This document shows, piece by piece, positions 1 through 8,010 of a DNA stretch of 31,531 bases. The notes under the pieces are model-generated. The model made no database searches. It was not told the origin of the DNA and was given only the letters and a program-made list of their open reading frames with translations. This DNA is from a virus. The first letter of the stretch is position 1, and each line of letters begins with the position of its first letter. The stretch is taken from the IMG/VR virus record IMGVR_UViG_3300042464_000712, positions 1 to 31,531 of that record, one strand, 5' to 3'. The position numbers and the translations under genes are program-made.

Positions 1-556
1 GTAATCCTTTCCAGTCAATAATTTCTAGAGTATTATCGTTCACTTTTGTAATAAGGTCTATAGTTCCCTTAATAGCCAAGTTACCCTGAAGTTTTTCATC
101 ACCAAGATCATATTTATATTTCGCCCACTCCTTTTTAATCTCAATATCAAATCTTTGTTCAGACTGCACTATTGTTCTGTTTCTAGGATCAAACATGGCA
201 TTATTGTCAGTAATAGCTTTATATGCCCATTTATGACAGTCTTTATAGTCTTTAACTGCCCAAGCATGGTGAGCAAATTGACTAGTATAGTATTGATATA
301 CTTTCTCAATGATTGTATCAAAACTATAATTGTTGAGGTCTATTTTGCCCATAATATCACTATCTACAACAGACTGCTCTTGTTGTTGTGCTAGCTTTAT
401 GTCTGCTAGGATTTCTAGAGCCTTATGCACAATTGTACCCTTATCAGCCTTAATCCCACTTGGACTCTTCATTCCTAATACATATTCAATAAAGTATTGC
501 TGCTCACACATACTGTGTGTACCATAAGATGAACTGCGTAGATATGTAATTATAAT
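1..556 (-). CDS. PD-(D/E)XK (RecB/Cas4-like) nuclease, 3' end cut by window edge
   Basis: The C-terminus lies beyond base 1. The visible part follows the RecB/Cas4-like nuclease pattern: an N-terminal SSSYGTHSMCEQQYF stretch, then GTIVHKALEIL (the conserved His motif), then GTIDLI followed by LEIIDWKG, matching the GxxD...(D/E)xK metal-binding core. Such nucleases act in recombination or DNA processing. The conserved N-terminal stretch lies upstream of the first ATG (509-511), and that ATG has no ribosome binding site. The frame opens after a stop at 569-571 and contains ATT (554-556), ATA and ATT (548-550) codons downstream of AAAGGA at 565-570. I therefore place the start at the ATT at 554-556, which is unusual and uncertain. 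It overlaps the end of the dNMP kinase gene by a few bases. The family call is fairly sure; the start is not. Confidence 0.75.
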   Translation of the reverse strand, partial: MIITYLRSSSYGTHSMCEQQYFIEYVLGMKSPSGIKADKGTIVHKALEILADIKLAQQQEQSVVDSDIMGKIDLNNYSFDTIIEKVYQYYTSQFAHHAWAVKDYKDCHKWAYKAITDNNAMFDPRNRTIVQSEQRFDIEIKKEWAKYKYDLGDEKLQGNLAIKGTIDLITKVNDNTLEIIDWKGL

Positions 557-1143
557 ATTAGTATTCCTTTATCAGATAAGAAGCGAAGTATAGATTGGTG
601 TTTTTTATCCAGATCCATTCCAGAATTTCGAATAATGCAGTCAAAATTATTCCAGTCGTATAGGTGTTTGTCCAAAGCACACTCGCTTGGTGATTCAGAA
701 TGGTAGGGGTCTAGATCGAGCCTAATAATAAATCCGCCTGCATTTTTAATAGATTCGACTTCGTTCGGGAATCGACAGTCTGCTATGATAGCTAAGTCTA
801 GATTGTCTCTTTTGATTTTATTTATTGTGGCATCTACCCAAACACTATTTTTAAGTGAACGGAAAATATCTGTGCCAATAATCTCCATAGCTGCTCTTGC
901 GGTTAGCTGGTTATTATTCCAAGTTAAGTCTGTGGTAGTATTTTTATCGTCATCAGTACCATAACATTGTTCATATGTCATACCTAAAATATTCATACAA
1001 ATATCTTGTTTCAATGGATCAGCAAAGCTATAGATCCTATGAGATATCTTTAGATTATGCCTATCAATAACAGATTTGATATAATCTGCTGCTGTACTTT
1101 TACCAGATTGTTTCCTGCCAGAAAAAGCAATAATTTTTGTCAT
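550..1143 (-). CDS. Deoxynucleoside monophosphate kinase-like P-loop protein
   Basis: This 197-residue protein is a likely phage dNMP kinase, which phosphorylates dNMPs to dNDPs for DNA synthesis in the cytoplasm. A Walker A motif GRKQSGKST sits at residues 9-17 right after a hydrophobic strand (KIIAF). FADPLKQ near residue 40 and IIADCRFPNEVE near residue 118 fit the T4 gp1-type dNMP kinase family, in which DxRFxxE-like segments are common. It is shorter than T4 gp1 (about 240 residues). Its ATG overlaps the primase stop by ATGA (1140-1143), suggesting translational coupling. It sits with the replication genes and complements dut, nrdAB and dCMP deaminase elsewhere in the window. Substrate range cannot be read from sequence. 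Confidence 0.82.
   Translation of the reverse strand: MTKIIAFSGRKQSGKSTAADYIKSVIDRHNLKISHRIYSFADPLKQDICMNILGMTYEQCYGTDDDKNTTTDLTWNNNQLTARAAMEIIGTDIFRSLKNSVWVDATINKIKRDNLDLAIIADCRFPNEVESIKNAGGFIIRLDLDPYHSESPSECALDKHLYDWNNFDCIIRNSGMDLDKKHQSILRFLSDKGILIL
565..570 (-). promoter_or_regulatory. Ribosome binding site AAAGGA before a non-ATG start
   Basis: AAAGGA on the minus strand ends eight bases before the ATT codon at 554-556. It argues that the nuclease gene starts there and not at the ATG 45 bases downstream. Confidence 0.4.
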
Positions 1144-2330
1144 ATAATTTTCTCTAATGGTATCCTGATTTCGTTATTAATTTCTTCGCTATTCATATCC
1201 GCTACGTCATTTTTGGAAATCTTAAAATGAAATACCCTATAGGTATTTTGACATTTAGCTTTGATTTGTTCGGCCGCTTTATGACCAGCTTCGTCGTTGT
1301 CTGTTAATATAACCACAACCATAGCACCAGACGAGTCTAGTAATATTTTCTGTCGATCACTTAGCGAAGATCCGAAAATAGCTAAGCTATTGTGTATACC
1401 GTTTTCTTCTAGCTTCCAAACATTACCTGGACTCTCTACTAAGATAGCCACACTGGAGTCGGCAATAAACTTTTTAGCATACCAGAAATTATAAAGGTAG
1501 TGATTGATGCTAACGTTTGTGCTGTGTTTCCATTTTGAAAATTTCCACAGATCTTCATCTCTGGGACATTCTATTTTTGGATCATGAAAATGTTTACAAC
1601 TATCGCACTTTTCAAAAATGCTACGACCACTACATCCTATCATATGGGTATGATCATTATTATAAATAGGAGCTACCGCTCGATTAAACATCTCCTTATT
1701 AGGCTTGTCGCATATGCCAATATCATACTTATCTAGTATTTCTGGTGCGAATCCCCTACCAACAAAATAGTCACAAGGCATAGTTAGTGAATTTCTAACA
1801 GTGTCTCTGGTTGGTAACGATATTGTTTGTTGATTATTGTCTTTGGATCTTCTGTCTAATATGTGCTCTATGATAGCGGAGAATTGTTTCTTTTCCTTGT
1901 CGGTTTTAGAGATTTTGATATCTTTGTAGTTCTTATTTAAGAAGTCTAGACAGAAATTTACTGCTTCTTCAAATGAGCACATTTTATCGCCATCTTTAAC
2001 CCAATTATATTTTCTGCTAGATATTACTCCTCTAATAAAACCAATAATAGACCCCTTAAAAAACTTATCACATCCGTGAGTCCTACATTTCCAATTACCT
2101 CTATAATAGTCTCCAGTATGGTAGATATTTATAGCGGATAGATTATCCCCATTGTGAATAGGACACGCCATACTAACCATTTTACTGCTATAGCTATAGT
2201 CTAAATCTAAGACACTTAAAAGTTCTTCGATATTATCACACAGATCGTCACAAACGACCTTAAGTTTATCTTGATCATTCAAATGGGATTTGTGCTTCGT
2301 CTGCATCGTTGTGTTCAATGTTTGACTCAT
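1140..2330 (-). CDS. DNA primase (zinc finger plus TOPRIM)
   Basis: This 396-residue DnaG-type primase would make RNA primers for lagging-strand synthesis with the adjacent helicase. The N-terminal zinc-binding part has CPIH (C56, H59) and CRTHGC (C82, C87). The catalytic TOPRIM part has ILVESPGNV (E299) and LTDNDEAG (D344, D346). Between them is a second Cys/His cluster (CDSC at 242-245, HFH near 248-250, C255) that could hold another metal ion and is not standard in DnaG. It is shorter than bacterial DnaG and lacks an obvious C-terminal helicase-binding domain. The chosen ATG overlaps the helicase end by 56 bases. An ATG at residue 9 or a TTG at residue 17 (eight bases before the helicase stop) are alternative starts, so the first 16 residues are uncertain. 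Confidence 0.88.
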   Translation of the reverse strand: MSQTLNTTMQTKHKSHLNDQDKLKVVCDDLCDNIEELLSVLDLDYSYSSKMVSMACPIHNGDNLSAINIYHTGDYYRGNWKCRTHGCDKFFKGSIIGFIRGVISSRKYNWVKDGDKMCSFEEAVNFCLDFLNKNYKDIKISKTDKEKKQFSAIIEHILDRRSKDNNQQTISLPTRDTVRNSLTMPCDYFVGRGFAPEILDKYDIGICDKPNKEMFNRAVAPIYNNDHTHMIGCSGRSIFEKCDSCKHFHDPKIECPRDEDLWKFSKWKHSTNVSINHYLYNFWYAKKFIADSSVAILVESPGNVWKLEENGIHNSLAIFGSSLSDRQKILLDSSGAMVVVILTDNDEAGHKAAEQIKAKCQNTYRVFHFKISKNDVADMNSEEINNEIRIPLEKII

Positions 2331-3756
2331 CGTTAATTATAAATCCTTTGTCTCTGGGGCTATTATTGTTTAATAGTTCCAGTCTTGTTTGTCCCTCAAT
2401 AATTTTAGCACACCAGCCCTTCATGGTGCAGTTAATGTAATCGTTATCGTCTAGCCCACCACCATGCCTACTTACTAGGGGGAGTAGTTTTCTATTACCA
2501 TTATCTGGGCCATCTTCTGCGATTTCTTCATCAGACTTTCTCTTAAAGATGGAAAAATTACTACACAACCAGATAATACGGTCTGAACCGCTAGCGGTAT
2601 CCGTGCTTTCTTTTGTTATGCCGTCTCTGTTCAGCTGAATAAATGATAAAATGGGTATTTGGTATCTAACAGCAAAATTATGTAGTGCGGTCATCATGAA
2701 TCCAAGAACTTGATATTCTTTCATGTCTTGAGATATACCAGCACTATCCATCAGCTTTAGATAGTCATAAACAATAACACACTGCTTTGCTGTACCATCA
2801 TCGTTTAATCCTACTTCTTTACAGATCCATCTACGCATAATCGCTAGCTGTTCTTCAAACGGCTTTCCTGCGATTGATTTATAGAATAGAGGAGTCTCTT
2901 TTAGTCTATTTGAAGCCTCTATTATTTTCATCTTTTTATCTGGTGACTCTGCAAATTTACCAGTTTCAATAGCGTTAATCTCAATTTCCGTATTCATGGC
3001 CAAAACTCTATTAATATGGTCTACAGTATTCATTTCTGTATCCATGTTTAATACTGGTATTTTTAACTTATTGGCAATATGAAAACCTATATTATCTGCA
3101 AGCAGGGTTTTACCAGTTTTTGGTCTGGCCGCAATAACATTAACGGTGCCTTTTCTAAAGCCCCCACCTATAGCCTTATCATAAACCGGAAAGCCTGTTG
3201 GTATACCAATTTGATCAATAGGACTATCTTCCAAGCTTTTAATATAAGAGTCAATATCTTTGCCAACATGAACAGGATTATTATCGCTATCATTAAGCAG
3301 AGATGAGAAGTTGAAGATAGCGTCCTCTGCTATACCAAGGATAGCAGCTATGGGTTCGCTACCATTAATGTCTAGTATTTTATCCTGAGCAGTCTCTAAC
3401 TGTTTGCGTAAGAGTCTTGCTATTTCTAGCTTTCTAATTTTAGCCGCAAATTTCCTAACATTCTCAAGACTAACAGGAAAATCTGCAATAGCTTTTAAAT
3501 GCTGCGCCTCATCTTTTTTAGATAGAATATTTGCAAAACCTAGTTCTTGTGCCGTAGAATAGATAAAAGCAAGATCTATTTTTGGACGGCTAGAATCTTC
3601 ACAAATCTTTTTTAAGCATTGATATATGATGCTATTACTATCAATAGTAAAGGTCGTATCTTGTATAATATCAGCAATATCCAAGTAAGCATCGTCACCA
3701 TAAGTAATGATACCAGCCAATACTGCTCTTTCAGCTGCAGGGTCACACAGAATCAT
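2275..3756 (-). CDS. Replicative DNA helicase, DnaB family
   Basis: This 493-residue protein is a hexameric 5'-3' replicative helicase. Residues 1-110 match the DnaB N-terminal helical domain (DPAAERAVLAGII, IYQCLKKI). The RecA-like motor follows: Walker A AARPKTGKT at 209-217, NMDTEM at 238-242, Walker B VIVYDYLKL with D331, SFIQLNRDG at 371-379 (motif H3) and SGSDRIIWL near 389-397. The ATG follows AAGGATAAAT, a good ribosome binding site. It directly precedes the primase gene, the usual helicase-primase pair. The tail after about residue 465 is acidic and Asn/Asp-rich and probably disordered. Confidence 0.93.
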   Translation of the reverse strand: MILCDPAAERAVLAGIITYGDDAYLDIADIIQDTTFTIDSNSIIYQCLKKICEDSSRPKIDLAFIYSTAQELGFANILSKKDEAQHLKAIADFPVSLENVRKFAAKIRKLEIARLLRKQLETAQDKILDINGSEPIAAILGIAEDAIFNFSSLLNDSDNNPVHVGKDIDSYIKSLEDSPIDQIGIPTGFPVYDKAIGGGFRKGTVNVIAARPKTGKTLLADNIGFHIANKLKIPVLNMDTEMNTVDHINRVLAMNTEIEINAIETGKFAESPDKKMKIIEASNRLKETPLFYKSIAGKPFEEQLAIMRRWICKEVGLNDDGTAKQCVIVYDYLKLMDSAGISQDMKEYQVLGFMMTALHNFAVRYQIPILSFIQLNRDGITKESTDTASGSDRIIWLCSNFSIFKRKSDEEIAEDGPDNGNRKLLPLVSRHGGGLDDNDYINCTMKGWCAKIIEGQTRLELLNNNSPRDKGFIINDESNIEHNDADEAQIPFE

Positions 3757-3768
3757 ATTTATCCTTAA

Positions 3769-4188
3769 TTAGCCAGCTTGTGTTGAACATTGATTACATT
3801 TATATCTTTGTATAGATTCTACAAGAGATGGGTTGATCTTCTCGCTTTTACCACATACTCTACAGGTTACCTTGATTGGTTCAAAAGTACGATTCCTTGG
3901 AACAGGAGAATGCTTTGATACTTTTTTATCAAACTCAATGTCCTCTTTGTGCATATTCTTTTCTGGCATAGTCAAGAACTTATTCTTAAAAGGCTTCTTG
4001 CCCTTGCTATTACCATTAAGCTTTCTCGACCGAGTTTTCATAGCACTTGAAGATTCGTCTTCGTCAGCATCCTGTTCAGTACTATGATCTTCAGTTGTAT
4101 TAGCCGTGTCAACCATACTTTGTAAAAGAGCGATCAGCTTCTTGATTTCGTTTGGGTTTGACCCCTGTAGAATGTCTTCAATTCCCAT
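3769..4188 (-). CDS. Small protein with C-terminal zinc ribbon, function unknown
   Basis: This 139-residue protein is not recognised. The N-terminal third is helical (IKKLIALLQSMV), the middle is charged and low-complexity (acidic 34-48, then Lys/Arg-rich 51-70), and the C-terminus has a zinc ribbon with CRVC (C109, C112) and CNQC (C131, C134). A good ribosome binding site (AAAGGTG) precedes the ATG, and the gene overlaps the preceding ORF by 11 bases. Its position just before the helicase gene suggests a role in replication or loading, but that is inference from neighbourhood only. Confidence 0.72.
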   Translation of the reverse strand: MGIEDILQGSNPNEIKKLIALLQSMVDTANTTEDHSTEQDADEDESSSAMKTRSRKLNGNSKGKKPFKNKFLTMPEKNMHKEDIEFDKKVSKHSPVPRNRTFEPIKVTCRVCGKSEKINPSLVESIQRYKCNQCSTQAG

Positions 4189-4699
4189 GTTTCACCTTTG
4201 TCTTTTGAACTGCTAAAATGATATCGGATAAGTTTTTAATATTATTCGCTATATATGATAGTCTATCGATTCTTTGTTTTGCATATTTTTTGATATTGTT
4301 TAATGATTGTGCCTTATCATTATGCTTAATCGCCTGATAAGATTTTTCTATATAGCCATAGCCTTTATAGTTATTAATTTCATCAGATATTGTTTCTTTA
4401 ATTTTCTCTTCAGACCAATTATGTCTTGCGATCTCTCTATTAATAGACCTTTGTAAATGGAATGAGAATTGGGCTAATCTATATGCTATCTGGGCGCAGT
4501 CTTCTGGAGATAATTTTTCTATAGAGTCTCTGTTCATGGTCAAATAGGTATTGATCTCGTCTGAAGCAAAAGATACGGCATACTCTGGTAATCCTAAATT
4601 TTGTTCATACTGATCTAGAATATCATCCCAGTACTGTAGCTCTTCTTTAGATGTTTTAGCCTTGGATTCTTTGTCGCCAGTCGTCAATTGATTCGTCAT
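4178..4699 (-). CDS. Helical protein between recombinase/nuclease and helicase genes, function unknown
   Basis: This 173-residue protein has no motif I can name. It looks all-helical and charged. The C-terminal part (AKQRIDRLSYIANNIKNL, about residues 139-156) and the middle (AQFSFHLQRSINREIAR, about 76-92) could form helical bundles or coiled coils. The size, helical character and location beside the RecA-like gene loosely recall recombination mediators of the UvsY type, but no signature confirms it. The assigned ATG overlaps the upstream nuclease gene by 44 bases and has no clear ribosome binding site, so a start further inside is possible. Confidence 0.68.
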   Translation of the reverse strand: MTNQLTTGDKESKAKTSKEELQYWDDILDQYEQNLGLPEYAVSFASDEINTYLTMNRDSIEKLSPEDCAQIAYRLAQFSFHLQRSINREIARHNWSEEKIKETISDEINNYKGYGYIEKSYQAIKHNDKAQSLNNIKKYAKQRIDRLSYIANNIKNLSDIILAVQKTKVKHGN

Positions 4700-5060
4700 A
4701 TGGTAACTCTATAAATTGGATATTGTTAATGCTACACCACTCTTGCTTCTCTTTATCTCTCTTTTGAGCCTTTAAAAATCCCAACATATTGGAATGATAA
4801 AAGGCTACAAACTTATAATGCTGTTCACCATGAATTTCTAGACAGAGTTTCTTTAAAGGTAAATAAAAGTCTAAAAATAAGGTTTCTGATCGTCGTAAGG
4901 GGATTGGTACCTCTTCTAAGATTTGTAGCGTTGGAAACAAATCAGTTAATAGTTCTCTAGCCTTTAAATGATAAGAAGACTTATTCTCCAAAGACCCCTT
5001 TGACATATTACCAGTTAGTTGCCAATTATGATTATTATTGTCTAGATCTTTTACTAGCAT
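4656..5060 (-). CDS. Small endonuclease-like protein (DUF559/Vsr-like fold)
   Basis: This 134-residue protein has the arrangement of small PD-(D/E)XK-type nucleases of the Vsr/DUF559 kind: LFLDFYLP with D64, then CLEIHGEQHY with E75, H77 and H81, then QKRDKEKQEWC (100-109) and INNIQFIELPY, the usual 'rDkeKq.wc...gi..i.l.y' ending. It probably cuts branched, nicked or mismatched DNA, or acts with the recombinase whose gene it overlaps by 7 bases. GGGGA five bases before the ATG supports the start. The exact substrate is unknown. Confidence 0.7.
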   Translation of the reverse strand: MLVKDLDNNNHNWQLTGNMSKGSLENKSSYHLKARELLTDLFPTLQILEEVPIPLRRSETLFLDFYLPLKKLCLEIHGEQHYKFVAFYHSNMLGFLKAQKRDKEKQEWCSINNIQFIELPYDESIDDWRQRIQG

Positions 5061-6070
5061 TTAATCCCCATAGTAGTTTTAATCGACTTTACCAATTCTT
5101 CATAAACTTCTGGATGCTCCATTAGATAGGCTCTGATTTTTTCAGTCCCCTGAAACTTGGGCTTATCCTCTAAGGATATTAATGTATACCAAGCACCACC
5201 CTTGTGGATTAGACCCATATCAGAAGCTAAATTAATAGCCTCCATTTGCTTATCAACACCACTACCATATCTAATATAGCTGGTAATAGTACCACCCGGA
5301 GGCCCAAGTGCAGAACAAAGAACTTGCCACTCAATCTCTTGTCCTATTTGAGTACTATCGCTACTGAGAACCCACGGTTTAAAAGTTTTGGCTCGTAGCT
5401 TGATGTCTGTTTGATAGGCAATAGCCTGACCAGACTTTTCTTTAAATTCTGCTCCATATCCTGTGGGATTACCCATTAAGTGAGTAATACCAATAACAAT
5501 ATTTTTATTGACAGGAATAACATTAGCTACCTTTCGACAAAACTTAGCTAATAGTTTGGCCCCGTCTGCTCGTTGCATCTTATCCATATCTGTTGTAATT
5601 TCAGCTTCAGTACATAATGCAGAATAGGAGTCAATGATAACTACTGATCCTGGAACTTCATTAATAAGTTTTTCTGCTATTTGAAGATATTCTTCTGCAT
5701 GAAGAATCTTTCCTAATTGAGACCCGATAACATGAAATCTATCTAGGTCTAGACCGGGTATTCCTTCTAAGTCTCGCTTTTTTAATCTACCTTCGATGTT
5801 TAGGTAGTACACTTGGCGACCATCTTTAAAGGTTCCGTGAGCATATTCCATCTTCTGAGCGGTTGCACAAAAGTCTAGCGATGTTGTGGTTTTACCGCAC
5901 TTAGGCTGGCCCGTTAAAACAACAAAGCTTCCTTCTGGAATTCCACCATTAAGAATAATATCCAATGATGGACTAACTGGAATTGTCATAACTTTCCTGT
6001 CTACAATAGCGTTGCCAGACAGAATAATATCATCCCCAAAGCTTTTAATCACATCGTCTTTAACTGTCAT
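5054..6070 (-). CDS. RecA-like recombinase
   Basis: This 338-residue protein forms filaments on single-stranded DNA and catalyses strand exchange in phage recombination and repair. It has Walker A GQPKCGKT (54-61), a putative catalytic Glu at E93 (NIEGR), Walker B VVIID with D147, and GITHLMGNPTGYG (194-206) in the place of the L2 region. The C-terminal part IDLA/GAWY of bacterial RecA is recognisable as AINLASDMGLI and GGAWYTL near 278-297. In L2 a THL sequence replaces the bacterial NQ sensor, as in phage-type members. It is slightly shorter than bacterial RecA. The gene overlaps the upstream ORF by 11 bases and the nuclease by 7. Confidence 0.92.
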   Translation of the reverse strand: MTVKDDVIKSFGDDIILSGNAIVDRKVMTIPVSPSLDIILNGGIPEGSFVVLTGQPKCGKTTTSLDFCATAQKMEYAHGTFKDGRQVYYLNIEGRLKKRDLEGIPGLDLDRFHVIGSQLGKILHAEEYLQIAEKLINEVPGSVVIIDSYSALCTEAEITTDMDKMQRADGAKLLAKFCRKVANVIPVNKNIVIGITHLMGNPTGYGAEFKEKSGQAIAYQTDIKLRAKTFKPWVLSSDSTQIGQEIEWQVLCSALGPPGGTITSYIRYGSGVDKQMEAINLASDMGLIHKGGAWYTLISLEDKPKFQGTEKIRAYLMEHPEVYEELVKSIKTTMGIKC

Positions 6071-6485
6071 TATTATCTATGTCCTTTAGTTTTGATAAGA
6101 TGCTTTTATTGATATTGTTTTTTGTCCCAAATACTGGCTCAGCTTTCCTCTCTATCTCTAGAGATAAAACTTGGTTTTGGGACTCTAGAATCTTTTGTTC
6201 TCGTTCTATCATAGGGATAAGATGGGGCGCTCGCAGAGAATAAATTCTTGATGCTTCTGGATTTTTCAACGCCTTAACTATGGCCGTATCAGTATATTGT
6301 TCTAGAAGCTTATTCGCTGATCCTATTTGATTCCTATAGTACTTACTCCATTCTTTACTTAACCAAAATCTATAATGAAGATCCTTTTTTAGCATTTTTG
6401 CCCTATTTTCACAAATAGTTTCTGTGATGTATTGGGCGGCAGTTACATCTTTGCCATTTGAATACTTGGATGGATATTTTTTCAT
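6060..6485 (-). CDS. Conserved-looking phage protein of unknown function
   Basis: This 141-residue, basic, mostly helical protein is not recognised. Visible segments are AAQYITETICENRAKML (16-32), an aromatic-rich patch LHYRFWLSKEWSKYYR (37-52) and a long helix near 90-115. It ends in an Asp/Asn-rich tail. It lies immediately before the RecA-like gene and overlaps it, so it may belong to the same transcript and DNA-handling group. There is no clear ribosome binding site. Confidence 0.65.
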   Translation of the reverse strand: MKKYPSKYSNGKDVTAAQYITETICENRAKMLKKDLHYRFWLSKEWSKYYRNQIGSANKLLEQYTDTAIVKALKNPEASRIYSLRAPHLIPMIEREQKILESQNQVLSLEIERKAEPVFGTKNNINKSILSKLKDIDNNDS

Positions 6486-6501
6486 ACTATGCTAGTTTAT
6501 A

Positions 6502-6849
6502 CTATCTGCTGTTCGGCCTATAGATAGCATTATTTGTTCTTTTGACAGATGATTGCTCGGCCTTCTTTTGTAGCTCATCGTGTATCGCACTAGCTTCTTT
6601 GGTCATGATAGAAACACTATTGGTTTTCTTAACCGCTGTTTCATTAACCATAAAGTTTTTGGGCTTGTTTGACACAGGAGAGCTTTTAGTTTCAATCTTA
6701 TTTTCTTCACCAGTTTTCGACTGTTTTTCTAGAACATTAGAAACCTGTTTTAGGGTTAGCTTTAATTCGTCTGCTATCTTTATAGCAGCAAAATTTTGAT
6801 AGTCTAACCACCTAATAGCATAAATTTGTGTCTTGTTTAGTCTGCTCAT
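6502..6849 (-). CDS. Small protein with N-terminal helix-turn-helix
   Basis: In this 115-residue protein, residues 1-42 (NKTQIYAIRWLDYQNF, KIADELKLTLKQVSNVL) have the spacing of a helix-turn-helix of the sigma-region-4 or MarR/LuxR kind: a helix, a turn around ADEL, and a recognition helix LKQVSNVLEKQ. The rest is Ser/Lys/Asn-rich and probably disordered. It may bind DNA as a small regulator or sigma-like accessory factor; this is inference. GGGAG lies eight bases before the ATG, and the ATG shares one base with the upstream stop (TGATG). Confidence 0.65.
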   Translation of the reverse strand: MSRLNKTQIYAIRWLDYQNFAAIKIADELKLTLKQVSNVLEKQSKTGEENKIETKSSPVSNKPKNFMVNETAVKKTNSVSIMTKEASAIHDELQKKAEQSSVKRTNNAIYRPNSR

Positions 6850-7223
6850 CAGATTGACTCCCTTTCGGCATTAATAAAATAGGCAATATTTTTGGTCTTA
6901 AGAAAATTTAGATAATGATCAAAACACTTAAAGTTAACATCCTTAAACTTTGTAGCATTTGGATTATTATCATACAGAGTATACTTCTTTTCTTCTCCGT
7001 ATAATGACAGTGGGTTATATAGTCTGCCGTCTTTAGACAACTTAATACTATACCTAACAGACGAATCATCTCTGACTGTTTTTTTAGCTAGAGTATTTTG
7101 ATTGGGCTTTTCTGTTCTAGGATTATTATTATCATCTAGAAAATCTTCAAGACCCACAACACAGTAAAATTCTGTTGTTGCAGCAGCCTTGTTGATATTT
7201 TGTTCAAAAATAAACTCCGACAT
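6849..7223 (-). CDS. Small protein, paralogue A of a flanking pair, function unknown
   Basis: The start is taken at the ATG at 7221-7223 because AAAGGAG lies seven bases before it. An upstream ATG at 7247 has no such site and would overlap the FmdB-like gene. The 124-residue product is not recognised, but it clearly resembles the product of 7594-7998: both have YxVVG/YTIVG followed by EDFLD(D/E)N and a PR, then LAK, a YSIK/YYVK strand, LYNP, and a C-terminal F..Y..FLKTK...A..E. It looks like a compact alpha/beta domain. The pair arose by duplication. Confidence 0.75.
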   Translation of the reverse strand: MSEFIFEQNINKAAATTEFYCVVGLEDFLDDNNNPRTEKPNQNTLAKKTVRDDSSVRYSIKLSKDGRLYNPLSLYGEEKKYTLYDNNPNATKFKDVNFKCFDHYLNFLKTKNIAYFINAERESI

Positions 7224-7229
7224 ACTTTT

Positions 7230-7236
7230 CTCCTTT
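7230..7236 (-). promoter_or_regulatory. Strong ribosome binding site AAAGGAG
   Basis: AAAGGAG seven bases before the ATG at 7223 fixes the start of the paralogue-A gene. Confidence 0.7.
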
Positions 7237-7594
7237 ATGTGGGCCACTTTGTTTTGGGTTGTTTTTTCATCCTAGACATACCAGAAGGTAGAGGCTTTCT
7301 TTCCGCCCCATCTTCTTTATAGTCATTGTGCTTTTTGTTTAAGTGAACCTTTTGATCATCACTAAATCTATCGCTATTTCTTTTTGCTAAATCCCCTATA
7401 GTTTTTAGTTCAGAGTCGGCTTTCTTGACAGACGCATTTAAACTTGATAGGTCGTTGTGATAGTCCCTTGATAAGCTTTTAGATCCGCAGCTTTCACAAC
7501 GCAAGTTTTTTTGCATTTTGTCATATTCTCTAATAGAACATACGACTTCCATGTGTGAAGAACACTTATCGCAAACATACGAATATTCTGGCAT
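7235..7594 (-). CDS. FmdB-type zinc-ribbon protein
   Basis: In this 119-residue protein, the first 40 residues match the FmdB-type putative regulatory zinc ribbon: MPEYSYVCDKC with C8 and C11, and LRCESCGS with C33 and C36. The rest is charged, helical and then basic, ending in KKQPKTKWPT. Members of this family are common in phages, often with no known role, and may bind nucleic acid or protein. The ATG shares one base with the upstream gene stop (TAATG), so the two are translationally coupled. It sits between two paralogous genes. Confidence 0.78.
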   Translation of the reverse strand: MPEYSYVCDKCSSHMEVVCSIREYDKMQKNLRCESCGSKSLSRDYHNDLSSLNASVKKADSELKTIGDLAKRNSDRFSDDQKVHLNKKHNDYKEDGAERKPLPSGMSRMKKQPKTKWPT

Positions 7595-7998
7595 TATGCT
7601 ATTTCCTGTTGTGCTGCCTTTAACCAGTTTAGACTTTTAGTTTTAAGGAATTCCTTGTATTTATTGAATACGCTCTCTGTAACTTCTGTTAATATCCATT
7701 CGTTTTTATAAGTTTTATGTAGGTGAGAGTATTCGTGTTTATTATTATCTTGTACTGAATGTATCTCAATAGGATTATAAAGAATCTTAAGAGGATTAGT
7801 TTTTACATAATATCGATATTGAAAATTTTTATTAGTTAATTGCCTAGGTTTTTTATTTTGAATAGCTTTTGCTAGTACAAACCCAGTTTCATTATTGATT
7901 CTAGGATCACCATTTTCATCTAAAAAATCTTCATTTCCGACAATAGTATAAAACTTGTTAGCTATAGCACTATTATTTATGACAAAATTATCTGGCAT
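7594..7998 (-). CDS. Small protein, paralogue B of a flanking pair, function unknown
   Basis: This 134-residue protein shares a pattern with the product of 6849-7223: FYTIVGNEDFLDENGDPR (about 16-33), LAKAIQNK, a YRYYVK strand, LYNP and KEFLKTKSLNWLKAAQQE near the end. No catalytic motif is visible. It is the first gene after the two large Cys-rich proteins and after an inverted-repeat region, so it may head the small-gene transcript. Confidence 0.75.
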   Translation of the reverse strand: MPDNFVINNSAIANKFYTIVGNEDFLDENGDPRINNETGFVLAKAIQNKKPRQLTNKNFQYRYYVKTNPLKILYNPIEIHSVQDNNKHEYSHLHKTYKNEWILTEVTESVFNKYKEFLKTKSLNWLKAAQQEIA

Positions 7999-8010
7999 TG
8001 ATTGGTACCT

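Noticed and set aside
111-118. TATTTATA, complementary to the T4-type late promoter TATAAATA
   Set aside because: It lies inside the nuclease gene and no such box precedes the probable late genes at 9959 and 12025, so a T4-type late promoter system is not supported.
155-527. Plus-strand ORFs at 155-394 and 330-527
   Set aside because: They lie opposite the PD-(D/E)XK nuclease frame, which has recognisable motifs; no support for plus-strand genes.
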